This document shows, one piece after another, positions 17,376 through 26,522 of a DNA stretch of 64,000 bases (positions are counted from its first letter, which is position 1; every line of letters starts with the position of its first letter). The translations under genes and the position numbers were made by a program. The stretch is from Caryophanon tenue (GTDB taxonomy: Bacteria; Bacillota; Bacilli; Bacillales_A; Planococcaceae): contig NZ_MASJ01000003.1 of NCBI RefSeq assembly GCF_001700315.1, positions 1 to 64,000 on the forward strand, written 5' to 3'. Under the pieces are notes generated by a model, which did no database searches, was not told the origin of the DNA, and was given only the letters and a program-made list of their open reading frames with translations.

Positions 17376-19829
17376 ATGAAACGAATTGTCGCAGCAGGTG
17401 CACTGATTGGATTATTGTGGCTAACACCTCAACCAACAGAAGCAGAAGAAGGTTGTATTCAAGTTGTCGATGATATAAGTGTAGAAAACTTCAATTTAGT
17501 ATTAAGCCAAATAGACAGTTGCCAGCCAGCCGCAGCAACTGCTGAAGCACTGCAAGCACATAAAGATACACTGACAAGTTATGAAGCAGCTTACCGAAAA
17601 TTTACGCTATCAGAAAAACGCCAAGTGGTTGGTTATGACAATGTCACAGCGAAGAAGGAATATATTGATGCGATTTTAAAAGTGACCAATGCACTGGATG
17701 ACATGCGCATTGCGACGAGTGCCACATCATTTAGTAGTGCTATTTCACGCATTCGCACGGATTATATTGCGTTATCTGCAGAACAGCGTGAGTTTGTTTA
17801 TAACAGTGACAAGTTAACGCAATTTGAACAAATTGCGACAGCGATGCAACATATTGCTAGCATTCGTGTGAGTGATGCTCCTGCTTTATATAAGGAAAAA
17901 ATTCGTGTCGCACGTGTCACATATAATGCCTTACCAGAGGCATCGAAACAATGGGTTGGCAATTATCAAACACTGCAAAATCATGAAGGAACGCTAAATG
18001 GTGTGCTCAATATGGAGATGTTAATTAGCGCATTGCAAGCACGCGATGTTGCCAATTTAACAGATGAACAAATAGCTTCATTTTTAAATGATTTATCAAT
18101 AGCGCGCACAATCTATGATGAAATGTCGTTTACCAGTCAAAAGCTTGTCGAAGGCTTTGAGATTGTCGAGCAATACGAAAAAGGGCTAGTCAATGCGTTA
18201 AAGGTAAATGATACGATTAATGCGATCAATCCATATGATCGTAGCTTTTATACAAAAACGACGTTAGCAGTGAAGCAGTATGAACGCTTAAGTTTGGCTG
18301 ACCGCCGCTTTGTACAAAACTATTTGAAATTAGAAACATATATGGAGCCAGCCAATATTTTTAATGAACTCGCAAAGTTACGTACGACAAGCCGCACATA
18401 TGCAGCGGGTGTTGTTGCATTACGTGCGCGCTATGATGCATTAACGGATGCCCAAAAGCTGTACGTAACAAATAGTGCATTATTAACGGAAGCGGAAGAT
18501 AAGGTCATCGCAGCTCAAGCAGTGGAATCACTGATTCGTGATATTCCGAGTGCGCAAGCGAATGTGTTTGTCGATGCGGTAGCGGAAGCAGAAGAAGCAT
18601 ATAAAGCACTCGATGCGGGGCAACGAAAGCTTGTCGGCAATTACGCAGATTTACGTGTGTTCCAAAAAACGGTGAAAAACGTTACACGTGTGGAGCAAGC
18701 CATTGATGCGATTGATATTGACAACACGAAGTTTACGAATTTAGTGACGAGCGCACAACGTTTATACGACCGTTTATTACCGACTGAGCAAATTTATGTG
18801 CAAAATAAAGATGTGCTAGAAAATTATGCGCCTGTCAGCCAGTTTTTAACGACGATTAGTAAATTACGTACAACATCACGGACATATCGCGACGATGTTT
18901 TATCGTTACGCCACCAATACGAGGCATTAACGGAAGAAGCGAAGCGCATTGCAGAACCATACGGAGCACTTGATAAATTACAACAGGCGGAGACGATGAT
19001 TGCGCAGGCAAACTATGTCGATGATAAAATTGCGCAAGTGGGCAATGAGCCAGAGGAGTATTTTATCGCGCGTTTAGCTGAAATTCGTGCATACTATAAT
19101 GACTTATCAAAAGAGGCACAAAAGCTTGTGCTTAACTATAAGCAATTACAAGCACTTGAAAAAGAAGTGAAGCCTGTATTAACCGTGGCTGCATTAATTG
19201 TAGATATGACTGAGAACCCACGTAGCTTAATGGCTGCGTTTGACAAAGCACAGAAATCATATGCGCGTTTAACGCCAGACCAAAAACGCCTTGTGTATAA
19301 TTTTTATATTTTCGAAGACTATGAACAACCCGTAGCTGTATCGAAAAAGATTAAACAACTAAGACCATCAAATCGATATTTCTTAACGGATTTAGCAGAT
19401 GCACGTTCGATGTATGATGGCTTAGAAGATGAGCAGCAAAATATGGTTGAAAATGTACGTGTTATGATTGAAGCAGAGATGGAAATGCGCGATGTCAACC
19501 AAATTGTCAATGGCATTCAGCATTTATCGGTAGCGTCTGAAAACTACGTGCAAGAAGTGCGCAATGCTGAACAGGGCTATAAACAATTAGGGTCATCGTA
19601 TCGTAAATTAGTCGTAAACTACAATCATTTAAAAGACGCGTTAAAGCTTGTCAAGAAAGTTGAGCGTGTTATGACGCAAATTGATGCGATTGAAACAACA
19701 GTACCAGCAAAACGTGCGTCAAAAATTACAGCGGCACGTAAAGCGTATGATAAGCTGGATGACCACAATGAAAAACCACACGTGTCAAATTATATGAAAC
19801 TCCTTGAGTTTGAACTAACTAACGAGTGA
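17376..19829 (+). CDS. Secreted all-helical repeat protein (SbsC-like modules)
   Basis: 817 aa from the second ATG (17376), which lies 9 bases after AAAGGA; the first ATG (17367) abuts the site. Signal peptide, cleavage near TEA-E. The mature protein is about 14 modules of 50-60 residues with the pattern R..Y..L....(+)..V.NY..L...E. These resemble helical modules of SbsC-type S-layer proteins by my reading. Every third module shares KLRTTSRTY or a variant, giving a 163-residue super-repeat (see findings). No SLH, LPXTG or membrane anchor is visible, so attachment must be indirect. Function unknown; an extended spacer-like surface protein is inferred. Confidence 0.82.
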   Translation: MKRIVAAGALIGLLWLTPQPTEAEEGCIQVVDDISVENFNLVLSQIDSCQPAAATAEALQAHKDTLTSYEAAYRKFTLSEKRQVVGYDNVTAKKEYIDAILKVTNALDDMRIATSATSFSSAISRIRTDYIALSAEQREFVYNSDKLTQFEQIATAMQHIASIRVSDAPALYKEKIRVARVTYNALPEASKQWVGNYQTLQNHEGTLNGVLNMEMLISALQARDVANLTDEQIASFLNDLSIARTIYDEMSFTSQKLVEGFEIVEQYEKGLVNALKVNDTINAINPYDRSFYTKTTLAVKQYERLSLADRRFVQNYLKLETYMEPANIFNELAKLRTTSRTYAAGVVALRARYDALTDAQKLYVTNSALLTEAEDKVIAAQAVESLIRDIPSAQANVFVDAVAEAEEAYKALDAGQRKLVGNYADLRVFQKTVKNVTRVEQAIDAIDIDNTKFTNLVTSAQRLYDRLLPTEQIYVQNKDVLENYAPVSQFLTTISKLRTTSRTYRDDVLSLRHQYEALTEEAKRIAEPYGALDKLQQAETMIAQANYVDDKIAQVGNEPEEYFIARLAEIRAYYNDLSKEAQKLVLNYKQLQALEKEVKPVLTVAALIVDMTENPRSLMAAFDKAQKSYARLTPDQKRLVYNFYIFEDYEQPVAVSKKIKQLRPSNRYFLTDLADARSMYDGLEDEQQNMVENVRVMIEAEMEMRDVNQIVNGIQHLSVASENYVQEVRNAEQGYKQLGSSYRKLVVNYNHLKDALKLVKKVERVMTQIDAIETTVPAKRASKITAARKAYDKLDDHNEKPHVSNYMKLLEFELTNE

Positions 19830-19837
19830 AGAAATGG

Positions 19838-19870
19838 GGTATAGAAGTGTAAAGCTTCTATACCTTTTTT
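19838..19870 (+). terminator. Intrinsic terminator
   Basis: Perfect 10-bp stem GGTATAGAAG/CTTCTATACC with a short loop and six Ts, nine bases after the stop of the helical-repeat gene. Confidence 0.88.
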
Positions 19871-19919
19871 GTGATGCTTTTTGAAGAAGGTATGTAATGG
19901 ATTGGAAGAGGTGGTTTTA

Positions 19920-20960
19920 ATGAAACGAATTATGGTAGTGATGTTTTTATGTTGTTTAGTAAGCCCGCACGTTGCACAGGCAGCGTATAAGGATGTACCA
20001 CATACACATTGGGGGAAAGAAACGGTAGATTGGGTCATTGAAGAAGGTTATATGACGAGCTATGACGGTTACTTTTCACCGAATAAGCCAATTGCTCGTA
20101 TTGATGCCATTGTGGCACTTGCTAAAATGGCAGGTATTCATGAGCAACCAGTTACACGCAAGCTTGCGTTTACCGATTTACAACCGACCGATAAAGGTTA
20201 TTCCATTATTGAACAACTTGTTACACGTGAAGTGCTTGTAGAGCAACAAACATTTCAACCATATGAACCGATTACACGCGCACAATTATCGAAATTGCTA
20301 GCGATGTTATTTACGATTCAAACTGACTATAAAAATACGAGCCACTTTACAGATGTACCAAATACGCTATGGGCGAAATCCTATATTGAATCATTAGCGG
20401 ACATTGGCATTATCGACCGCACGCAACATTCTTTTTATCCACATCGTCCTGTTACGAAAGTGCAGCTGGCTGCGTTTATGCACCGCATACAATCATTTGA
20501 ACAAAAAATGCTAGAACATGACGTTATCTACGACTATTTACAAAAGAAATATATTTTTACGTTTAATTATAGTGACAGCTGGGTAAAAAGAGTTATAGAC
20601 TTAGTGAATATTGAACGAAGTAAAGAGAATCTCTTACCTTTAGTATTAGACGAACAGTTGTCACAAATTGCGATTATTAAAGCAATGGATATGAAAGACA
20701 ACCGTTATTTTGAACATAAGTCGCCAACATACGGCTATGCGTGGGATATGGCATCGTTATTTAACTATCAATTCCAACGCTTTGGCGAAAATATAGCGAT
20801 TCGTTTTCAGTCTCCAGAAGATGTCGTATATGCTTGGATGAACTCTGAAAAGCACCGTGCGAACATTTTAAAGGCTCATTTCACACATATTGGCATCGGT
20901 ATTCAATATGATGAAGTGGAAAAGCAAATGTATTGGGTTCAATTTTTCGCAACAAAATAG
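19920..20960 (+). CDS. SLH-anchored CAP-domain (SCP/YkwD-like) protein
   Basis: 346 aa from ATG 19920 behind GAAGAGGTGG; an in-frame TTG 39 bases upstream would put 13 residues before the signal peptide (MKRIMVVMFLCCLVSPHVAQA). Three SLH domains span about residues 22-190 (YKDVPHTHWGKETV; FTDLQPTDKGYSII; FTDVPNTLWAKSYI). Residues ~220-345 are a CAP domain with VNIERSKENLLPL, FEHKSP, FGENIA and AWMNSEKHRANIL, including the conserved His and Glu of the CAP cavity. CAP proteins of bacilli are secreted and of uncertain activity. The SLH part would fix this one to the wall. Confidence 0.9.
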   Translation: MKRIMVVMFLCCLVSPHVAQAAYKDVPHTHWGKETVDWVIEEGYMTSYDGYFSPNKPIARIDAIVALAKMAGIHEQPVTRKLAFTDLQPTDKGYSIIEQLVTREVLVEQQTFQPYEPITRAQLSKLLAMLFTIQTDYKNTSHFTDVPNTLWAKSYIESLADIGIIDRTQHSFYPHRPVTKVQLAAFMHRIQSFEQKMLEHDVIYDYLQKKYIFTFNYSDSWVKRVIDLVNIERSKENLLPLVLDEQLSQIAIIKAMDMKDNRYFEHKSPTYGYAWDMASLFNYQFQRFGENIAIRFQSPEDVVYAWMNSEKHRANILKAHFTHIGIGIQYDEVEKQMYWVQFFATK

Positions 20961-20980
20961 CCATAAAACCGTACACGAAT

Positions 20981-20997
20981 ATTACAGGAACATTACA
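20981..20997 (-). promoter_or_regulatory. WalR-box-like direct repeat
   Basis: ATTACA-N5-ATTACA, which on the minus strand is TGTAAT-N5-TGTAAT and a full match to the WalR consensus TGTWAH-N5-TGTWAH. It lies ~190 bases before an NlpC/P60 wall hydrolase gene, a class often controlled by WalKR. The distance and reverse orientation make function uncertain. Confidence 0.4.
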
Positions 20998-21035
20998 AAA
21001 ACGCAATTTTACACAAAAAATTGCGTAAATTTACA

Positions 21036-21076
21036 CGCCATTTTTATGCCTAAACCGCATAAGGACGGCGTTTTTT
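21036..21076 (+). terminator. Intrinsic terminator or leader attenuator
   Basis: A 14-bp stem with G-U pairs and one mismatch (CGCCATTTTTATGC against GCATAAGGACGGCG), a 7-base loop and six Ts. It probably ends the CAP-protein transcript. If the hydrolase promoter lies upstream it would act as an attenuator. A second inverted repeat (ACGCAATTTT/AAAATTGCGT) lies at 21001-21026. Confidence 0.6.
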
Positions 21077-21188
21077 GGCGTTCTTACAATTCGTTACATA
21101 AATGAAAAACTATAAAGAAAAAGAATATGGTACTCTTAAATCAGGTCAAAAAACGGACCCAGAGTCTTGGAAGGAGCATATCATTCAT

Positions 21189-22208
21189 ATGTCTAGTCTT
21201 AAGAAAAAGATTTTATTACCAGTTTTTGCAACATTCATGTTCATTGCAGGTGTAGGACAATCACAGCAAGTAGAGGCATCATCTTCTGTAACAGTGAAAC
21301 AACTTACAACTGAAGCATATAAATATATCGGCATTAAATATAAATACGGCGGTACAACAACTCGAGGGTTTGACTGCTCAGGATATGTACAATACGTATT
21401 CAAAAAATTAGGATTAAACTTAACACGTACAACATCTACACAATATCGCCAAGGTACAGCCGTAGCGAAGAAAAATCTTATTCCAGGAGATTTAGTATTC
21501 TTCAACACGACAGGTCGTGGTGTATCTCACGTAGGTATTTACTTAGGGAACAATAAATTCATTCACTCAGGCGTAAGCCGCGGAGTACAAGTAGTTGGCT
21601 TAAATGATTCATATTGGGGCAAGCGATACATAGGCGCTCGTCGTGTAGCAACATTTAGTCAAGAACAAGCGCCAGTAGTACCACCTGTAGTAGAAGAGCC
21701 AGTGGTGGAAACACCAGTTGTAGAAGAGCCACCAGCATCTTCAGCAAACTCTAACAATGCAGCAGGTGAAGTAAAAGGTGACGAAATTGATTTAACTGTA
21801 TTTGCATCTCGTGCAGCAGTAGCAGAAGAGATGGCAAAAGCATTAGGTTTAGATGCAACACCTCGTGAAACAGGTTTTGACGATGTACCAGCAACACATC
21901 CACAATCAGGTTCAATTGCTGTGATGCATGAATTAGGTATTTTCTCAGGAGATGAAGGCAAGTTCAATCCATCATCACCAATTACACGCGCACAAATTGC
22001 AAAAGTATTCGTAAATGCATTTGATTTATCACAAAAAGGTGATTATTTAACATACCCTGATACAGCGACACATTGGTCAGCTGGTTCGGTCTCAATTTTA
22101 GCATCGAACAACATTACAACAGGTAAAGAAGACGGTACATTTGGGATTAATGACTACTTAACAAACCGTCAGTTAAGCACATTTATCGAGCGTCTGAATA
22201 ATTTATAA
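21189..22208 (+). CDS. NlpC/P60 peptidoglycan endopeptidase with SLH domains
   Basis: 339 aa from ATG 21189, behind AAGGAG; an in-frame ATG 29 codons upstream has no ribosome site or signal sequence. Signal peptide to about QVEA-S. NlpC/P60 domain at ~34-155 with catalytic C63 (GFDCSGY) and H114 (GVSHVGIYLG). A Pro/Val/Glu linker (~160-195) leads to SLH-type repeats up to the C-terminus (FDDVPATHPQSG; YPDTATHWSAG). It would cleave cell-wall peptides at the surface. The catalytic part is a paralogue of the 154-aa protein at 40542, with Cys and His at identical positions. Confidence 0.92.
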   Translation: MSSLKKKILLPVFATFMFIAGVGQSQQVEASSSVTVKQLTTEAYKYIGIKYKYGGTTTRGFDCSGYVQYVFKKLGLNLTRTTSTQYRQGTAVAKKNLIPGDLVFFNTTGRGVSHVGIYLGNNKFIHSGVSRGVQVVGLNDSYWGKRYIGARRVATFSQEQAPVVPPVVEEPVVETPVVEEPPASSANSNNAAGEVKGDEIDLTVFASRAAVAEEMAKALGLDATPRETGFDDVPATHPQSGSIAVMHELGIFSGDEGKFNPSSPITRAQIAKVFVNAFDLSQKGDYLTYPDTATHWSAGSVSILASNNITTGKEDGTFGINDYLTNRQLSTFIERLNNL

Positions 22209-22290
22209 CATGCACTAAAAGATTGTTTCGTTTACACAAGTTAATATCACTTGTTTATACGGAAAAGCTTTTTTCATGCATACTTGAAGG

Positions 22291-22480
22291 GGCTGTCCGA
22301 GAAGTTTTTCTGGGACAGCCTATTTTTATGAGTACAACGAGCGAGTTGTTGTATAGCATTACTGATTTTATTCGTAAACTTCGGCCATAGCATCTTAGCT
22401 GTTCCATCATATACCATATTTGTTGCCAAGAAGGTAGGCAGATTGGTCCGATGTTTATTATAGAAGTACACATTTTCATG
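22291..22480 (-). other. Hairpin plus possible decayed coding fragment
   Basis: A perfect GGCTGTCC/GGACAGCC inverted repeat (22291-22320) with a following T-rich stretch could end the preceding gene. On the minus strand the adjoining ~160 bases read as a protein-like frame (including FLATNMVYDGTAKMLWPKF) running into the hairpin. Such GGCTGTCC ends are common next to transposase genes, so this may be an insertion-sequence remnant. No transposase motif is visible, so the call is weak. Confidence 0.25.
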
Positions 22481-22496
22481 AGGAGGACGGTTCATC

Positions 22497-24458
22497 TTGT
22501 CACTTAAAAAACTTAGCGTAATGCTATTTGCACTTGTGCTGGCTTTCACAGCAATGTTTTCGGTACAAGCAAGTGCAGCAGTAAAATTCACAGACGTACC
22601 ACAAGGTTCTGATGGTTATGATGAAATTAACTATTTAGTTAACTTAAATGTCATTAAAGGGTATTTACAAAATGATGGCACATCATTATACCAACCACAA
22701 AATGCAGTAACACGCGCACAGGCAGCTAAAATGGTTATTGAAGCTTCTGGTAGTACACCTTTGATTGTCAATGAGGCATCATTTGTAGATGTTCATTTAG
22801 GTACAGAGCAATCGGGCTATATTGAGCGTGCTATGCAACTAGGATTATTTGATATTAATAAAGGTGGCTATTTCTGGCCAAACAAACCTTTAACTCGTGA
22901 CGAAATGAGCTATGTATTAGCGAAAGCATTCAAATTAGATTTAGAAAAGACAGCAAACCATGCTTCAGGTTTCTCGGATATTACGTCAAACCATAAATAC
23001 TATAAGTATATTAATGCGATTTACTACAACGGTATTACACAGGGGGATAGCGGTAAATATTTACCGAATAGCTCTGTAACACGTAAACATTTCGCATTAT
23101 TCGTAGCACGTGCAACGAGCGAAGGCTTCCGTTTAGATTTACCAGTACAAGGTGTAGACGTTGATAACAACGATAAAGCACTTGGACAAGTATCGGTAAC
23201 GGCTGCTGAATTAAATGTACGCCAAGAAGCTACGTCAGCAAGTTCGAATATTATTGGTCGTGTGAAGAAGAGCGATATTTTAACAGTGTACGGTGAAACA
23301 GGTAACTGGTTAAAAGTATATTACGAAGGTAAATACGGCTATGTTTCACGCTCATATGTGAAGTTTTTAGATGCGGACAATCAACCATTAGGTGCTGTAC
23401 AAGGACAAGTTGTTGCACATGCAGCAACAGTAACAACATTCAGCAAAGCAGCAACAACATCTACCAAGCTAGGCACATTTAAAAAAGGTGCAACAATCAC
23501 AGTTTATAAAACATTAGATGGTTGGTATTTAACGAAGATTGGTAACTTCCCTGCTTATGTACAAATTGGGGATACAACTGCTCCGACAGTGGAACAGCCA
23601 CCAGCTGTAACACCACCGGAAGATTCAAAGCCGATTGAAGAAGTCCCAACAAAACCAACGAAGCCAGAAAATCCGGTAGTCGACAATGAAAAGAATGTTG
23701 TAAAAGGTCGCGTAACGGTGAATAGCTTAAACGTACGTAAAACAGCGTCATCGTCTTCAGCGTCATTAGGTAAATTAGGTGTAGGTAACGTTGTAACGGT
23801 TCATGATATTAACGGTTACTGGGCACATATTACAACACATTCAGGTATTAAAGGGTATGTGCATAAATCATACTTAAAATTACTGAACCAATCAGGTAGT
23901 GTTTTAAAAGACCGCGTTATCGTCATTGATCCAGGTCATGGCGGTAAAGACCCAGGTGCAGTAAGTAGCTCGTATACAGAAAAAGCAATTGTTTTACGCG
24001 TAAGTACTTTACTAAAAGAGAAGTTAGAAGCTGCAGGTGCAACAGTAAAACTGACACGTACAGGTGATTCATATCCATCATTACCAGAGCGTGTAGCCTT
24101 TACAAAAGCAAACTACGGTGAAATTTTCTTAAGTATTCACGTAAATGCAGCGACATCTACAGCAGCAAAAGGTGCAGAGACATTCTACTCAGTATCGAGC
24201 GGCGATATGTATAAAGAAGATATCGACTTAGCGACATTTGTAAACAATCAAATCGTGAAAAATGCAGAAATGGCAAACCGTGGCGTAAAGAAATATCCAT
24301 ACTATGTTATTAACAATATGGTGATTCCAGCTATTTTAGTTGAGCTTGGCTTTATTTCAAATGCACAAGACCGTGAGAAATTAGTCAGCAGCACATATAA
24401 TGAAATTTATGCACAATCAATGTTTAACGGAATTGTCCAATACTACAGCAAGCAATAG
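22497..24458 (+). CDS. SLH- and SH3b-containing N-acetylmuramoyl-L-alanine amidase
   Basis: 653 aa, TTG start 10 bases after AGGAGG. Signal peptide ends near ASA-A. Three SLH domains (~30-215), then SH3b domains at ~229-289 (AAELNVRQEA), a diverged one at ~302-358 and a third at ~403-462 (VNSLNVRKTA), joined by a Pro-rich linker (~365-400). The C-terminal ~175 residues are amidase_3, with the zinc-binding and catalytic signatures VIDPGHGGKDPGA, LSIHVNA and ILVELGFISN. It should cut the bond between muramic acid and L-alanine, probably in cell separation or turnover. A strong terminator follows. Confidence 0.94.
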   Translation: MSLKKLSVMLFALVLAFTAMFSVQASAAVKFTDVPQGSDGYDEINYLVNLNVIKGYLQNDGTSLYQPQNAVTRAQAAKMVIEASGSTPLIVNEASFVDVHLGTEQSGYIERAMQLGLFDINKGGYFWPNKPLTRDEMSYVLAKAFKLDLEKTANHASGFSDITSNHKYYKYINAIYYNGITQGDSGKYLPNSSVTRKHFALFVARATSEGFRLDLPVQGVDVDNNDKALGQVSVTAAELNVRQEATSASSNIIGRVKKSDILTVYGETGNWLKVYYEGKYGYVSRSYVKFLDADNQPLGAVQGQVVAHAATVTTFSKAATTSTKLGTFKKGATITVYKTLDGWYLTKIGNFPAYVQIGDTTAPTVEQPPAVTPPEDSKPIEEVPTKPTKPENPVVDNEKNVVKGRVTVNSLNVRKTASSSSASLGKLGVGNVVTVHDINGYWAHITTHSGIKGYVHKSYLKLLNQSGSVLKDRVIVIDPGHGGKDPGAVSSSYTEKAIVLRVSTLLKEKLEAAGATVKLTRTGDSYPSLPERVAFTKANYGEIFLSIHVNAATSTAAKGAETFYSVSSGDMYKEDIDLATFVNNQIVKNAEMANRGVKKYPYYVINNMVIPAILVELGFISNAQDREKLVSSTYNEIYAQSMFNGIVQYYSKQ

Positions 24459-24467
24459 TTTTTACAC

Positions 24468-24509
24468 AAACTCCACTCATATGCCTCGGCTCATGAGTGG
24501 AGTTTTTTT
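24468..24509 (+). terminator. Intrinsic terminator after the amidase gene
   Basis: Perfect 13-bp stem AAACTCCACTCAT/ATGAGTGGAGTTT with a 12-base loop, running into a T-run. Confidence 0.92.
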
Positions 24510-24649
24510 GCAACTTCAGTGACGACGATTCGTCTACATAAAAAGAATTATATAGCTCGTTCGAACGTTTTTTGCCCGTACGCTTTATAATTAAATGCAG
24601 TTCTTATATAATGAAAGTTGAATGACTTACAGTAGAGAGGGAAAATCGG

Positions 24650-26374
24650 ATGAAAATTAAATCTTTTGTCTCGGTGTGGGTAGTAGGCACACTTATATTG
24701 CTTGCTGGGTCGTACTTGCTTGAAAGTTGGCTACAAACGCGTAGCGAAGAAAAAGTATCAGCAGCGATTGAGGAAGCAACATTAGAGGTTCAAGTGCGTG
24801 ATGATATTTACTTACGTTTTGCAGGTGGCTTCGAATATGAAGAAATCGGGCATGACACAGAGGAAAAAGTGAACGCAGTTGATGAAACCTTTACGTACCA
24901 TATGACACGTGAGACGGACGAAGCAACACGTGAAGCAACAGGAAAAGAATTTGAAGATATGGGTGAAATTCAAGTGGTGATTCGTACTGTTGATAACGGT
25001 GACCAATTTGTATTTACACGCTTCGATAATAAATGGGATTGGGGCTTTGAAGTTCCTTACTATATCGTCTTCAAAGGACAACAAGAATATGATTTCTTTG
25101 CCTATAAAGAGCGTGTAGAGCGCGAGCATGATAATGTGTTCGGCATTGACTACACATCAAATGTAAAAGGCATTTATACAATCGGGGATGATGACTACGA
25201 AATTATGGTGTCACAAAACTTTGTGTCAAATGAGCAAAGCTGGCGCTATAGTAACGGTAAAGACAGTGTCCTACGTGAATATGTAAAAGAAAACTCTACT
25301 GGTGATGTTGAAATTGGAACGGACGAGGTAGCATTTGAACTAACGTTAAATACAAATGTAAAACGTCAAATTAGTGAAAGCTGGTTTATGTTATCAAGCG
25401 ACAATTTATTCAATACAAAAGAAGAAATGCAGTCGTATAAAGATTACACAAATTACCACTATGTACGCTCACAAAAATGGCTAACTGCACAAGGGAATTA
25501 CTCAAAATTACCATGGGCAATTGAGCCATATACACAAGTGGGCTACGGACGTAACTTAGTCAACCAACAAGGCACATACTTTGTAGACCAATATCCAGAA
25601 ACGAAAGACCGCTTCTATTACAATATGATTGTGACAGATACGAACTACTTAATGGATATGAAAGATGAAGGCGATGAGCTCTGGTATACAGAATACACAA
25701 GCTCATGGCTAAAAGATAATTACGGCATTGTAGCACCGTACACAGATACACGTCATAACGAAAATATTGCACAGTTTTTAGTGAAGGCTGGCGAAATTTT
25801 AGAAGATGATGAGCTGACGGAAATGTATAATTTATACGCAACGTTCTTAACACAGCAAAAAGCAGCGGGTAATGTGTTTGAAACGGCGAATGGTTATTAC
25901 ATTTTAGATTACTACGCACCAGAGCAATCAGAAAAAACACATGCGTCACTGAACCACATTTTAGCGGAATTAAACTTCTTACTAGAGTCATATGACTTAT
26001 CGCAAAATGAAGCGTATTTAAATACGGCATTAGCGATTAAAGATGCGGTAGAGGATACAGGCTTAGAGTGGATTAACGAAGCAACAGGCGACTTCTGGTA
26101 TCAGTTAAATCCAGGTGAAAATGGTACGTATACATTCAAAGATGCTGATTACGAATATTTAACGTTAGAAGATATGCTGTATTCATTAGAGCTATTTAAA
26201 AAGTTAAACATTCCGTATGATGTGGCATTATTTGACACACTTGTAACGTCAAAAGTAGGCTATATTACAAGTGAAGAAATTGAAATTACACGTACAGTCG
26301 TAGAATCATTAGAAGCACAAGGCTTTGGCGATTTAATCGCTGGATATGAGCATGTAGTAGATGTAGCAAGCTAA
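24650..26374 (+). CDS. Membrane-anchored surface protein, possible sugar-epimerase-like fold
   Basis: 574 aa, ATG behind GAGAGGG. One N-terminal membrane segment (FVSVWVVGTLILLAGSYLL) with no obvious cleavage site, so probably anchored outside-facing. The first ~270 residues are beta-rich and acidic. The C-terminal half is helical with aromatic motifs (THASLNHILAELNFLL, WINEATGDFWYQL) that recall the alpha/alpha barrel of D-glucuronyl C5-epimerase C-terminal domains. This likeness is recalled, not proven. It stands between terminators. The next gene in the same direction is a sugar O-acyltransferase, which supports a polysaccharide-modifying role. Confidence 0.55.
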   Translation: MKIKSFVSVWVVGTLILLAGSYLLESWLQTRSEEKVSAAIEEATLEVQVRDDIYLRFAGGFEYEEIGHDTEEKVNAVDETFTYHMTRETDEATREATGKEFEDMGEIQVVIRTVDNGDQFVFTRFDNKWDWGFEVPYYIVFKGQQEYDFFAYKERVEREHDNVFGIDYTSNVKGIYTIGDDDYEIMVSQNFVSNEQSWRYSNGKDSVLREYVKENSTGDVEIGTDEVAFELTLNTNVKRQISESWFMLSSDNLFNTKEEMQSYKDYTNYHYVRSQKWLTAQGNYSKLPWAIEPYTQVGYGRNLVNQQGTYFVDQYPETKDRFYYNMIVTDTNYLMDMKDEGDELWYTEYTSSWLKDNYGIVAPYTDTRHNENIAQFLVKAGEILEDDELTEMYNLYATFLTQQKAAGNVFETANGYYILDYYAPEQSEKTHASLNHILAELNFLLESYDLSQNEAYLNTALAIKDAVEDTGLEWINEATGDFWYQLNPGENGTYTFKDADYEYLTLEDMLYSLELFKKLNIPYDVALFDTLVTSKVGYITSEEIEITRTVVESLEAQGFGDLIAGYEHVVDVAS

Positions 26375-26382
26375 TATTGTCG

Positions 26383-26427
26383 AAGTGGCAGGAGAAATGT
26401 TTCGATTTCTCCTGCCACTTCTTTTTT
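26383..26427 (+). terminator. Strong intrinsic terminator
   Basis: Perfect 16-bp stem AAGTGGCAGGAGAAAT/ATTTCTCCTGCCACTT with a six-base loop, followed by a T-run. Confidence 0.93.
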
Positions 26428-26522
26428 ATGCCGAAAGCTTTATTTTACGTTTTTGTAACAAATGTCCTAACATAAGAATAAGGTGCTATACTAGATAAGG
26501 AATCTAAAACGGAGATGTGACT

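Noticed and set aside
20961-21188. c-di-AMP (ydaO-type) riboswitch before the NlpC/P60 gene
   Set aside because: Such riboswitches often precede wall hydrolase genes, but the conserved core was not seen here or before 40542.
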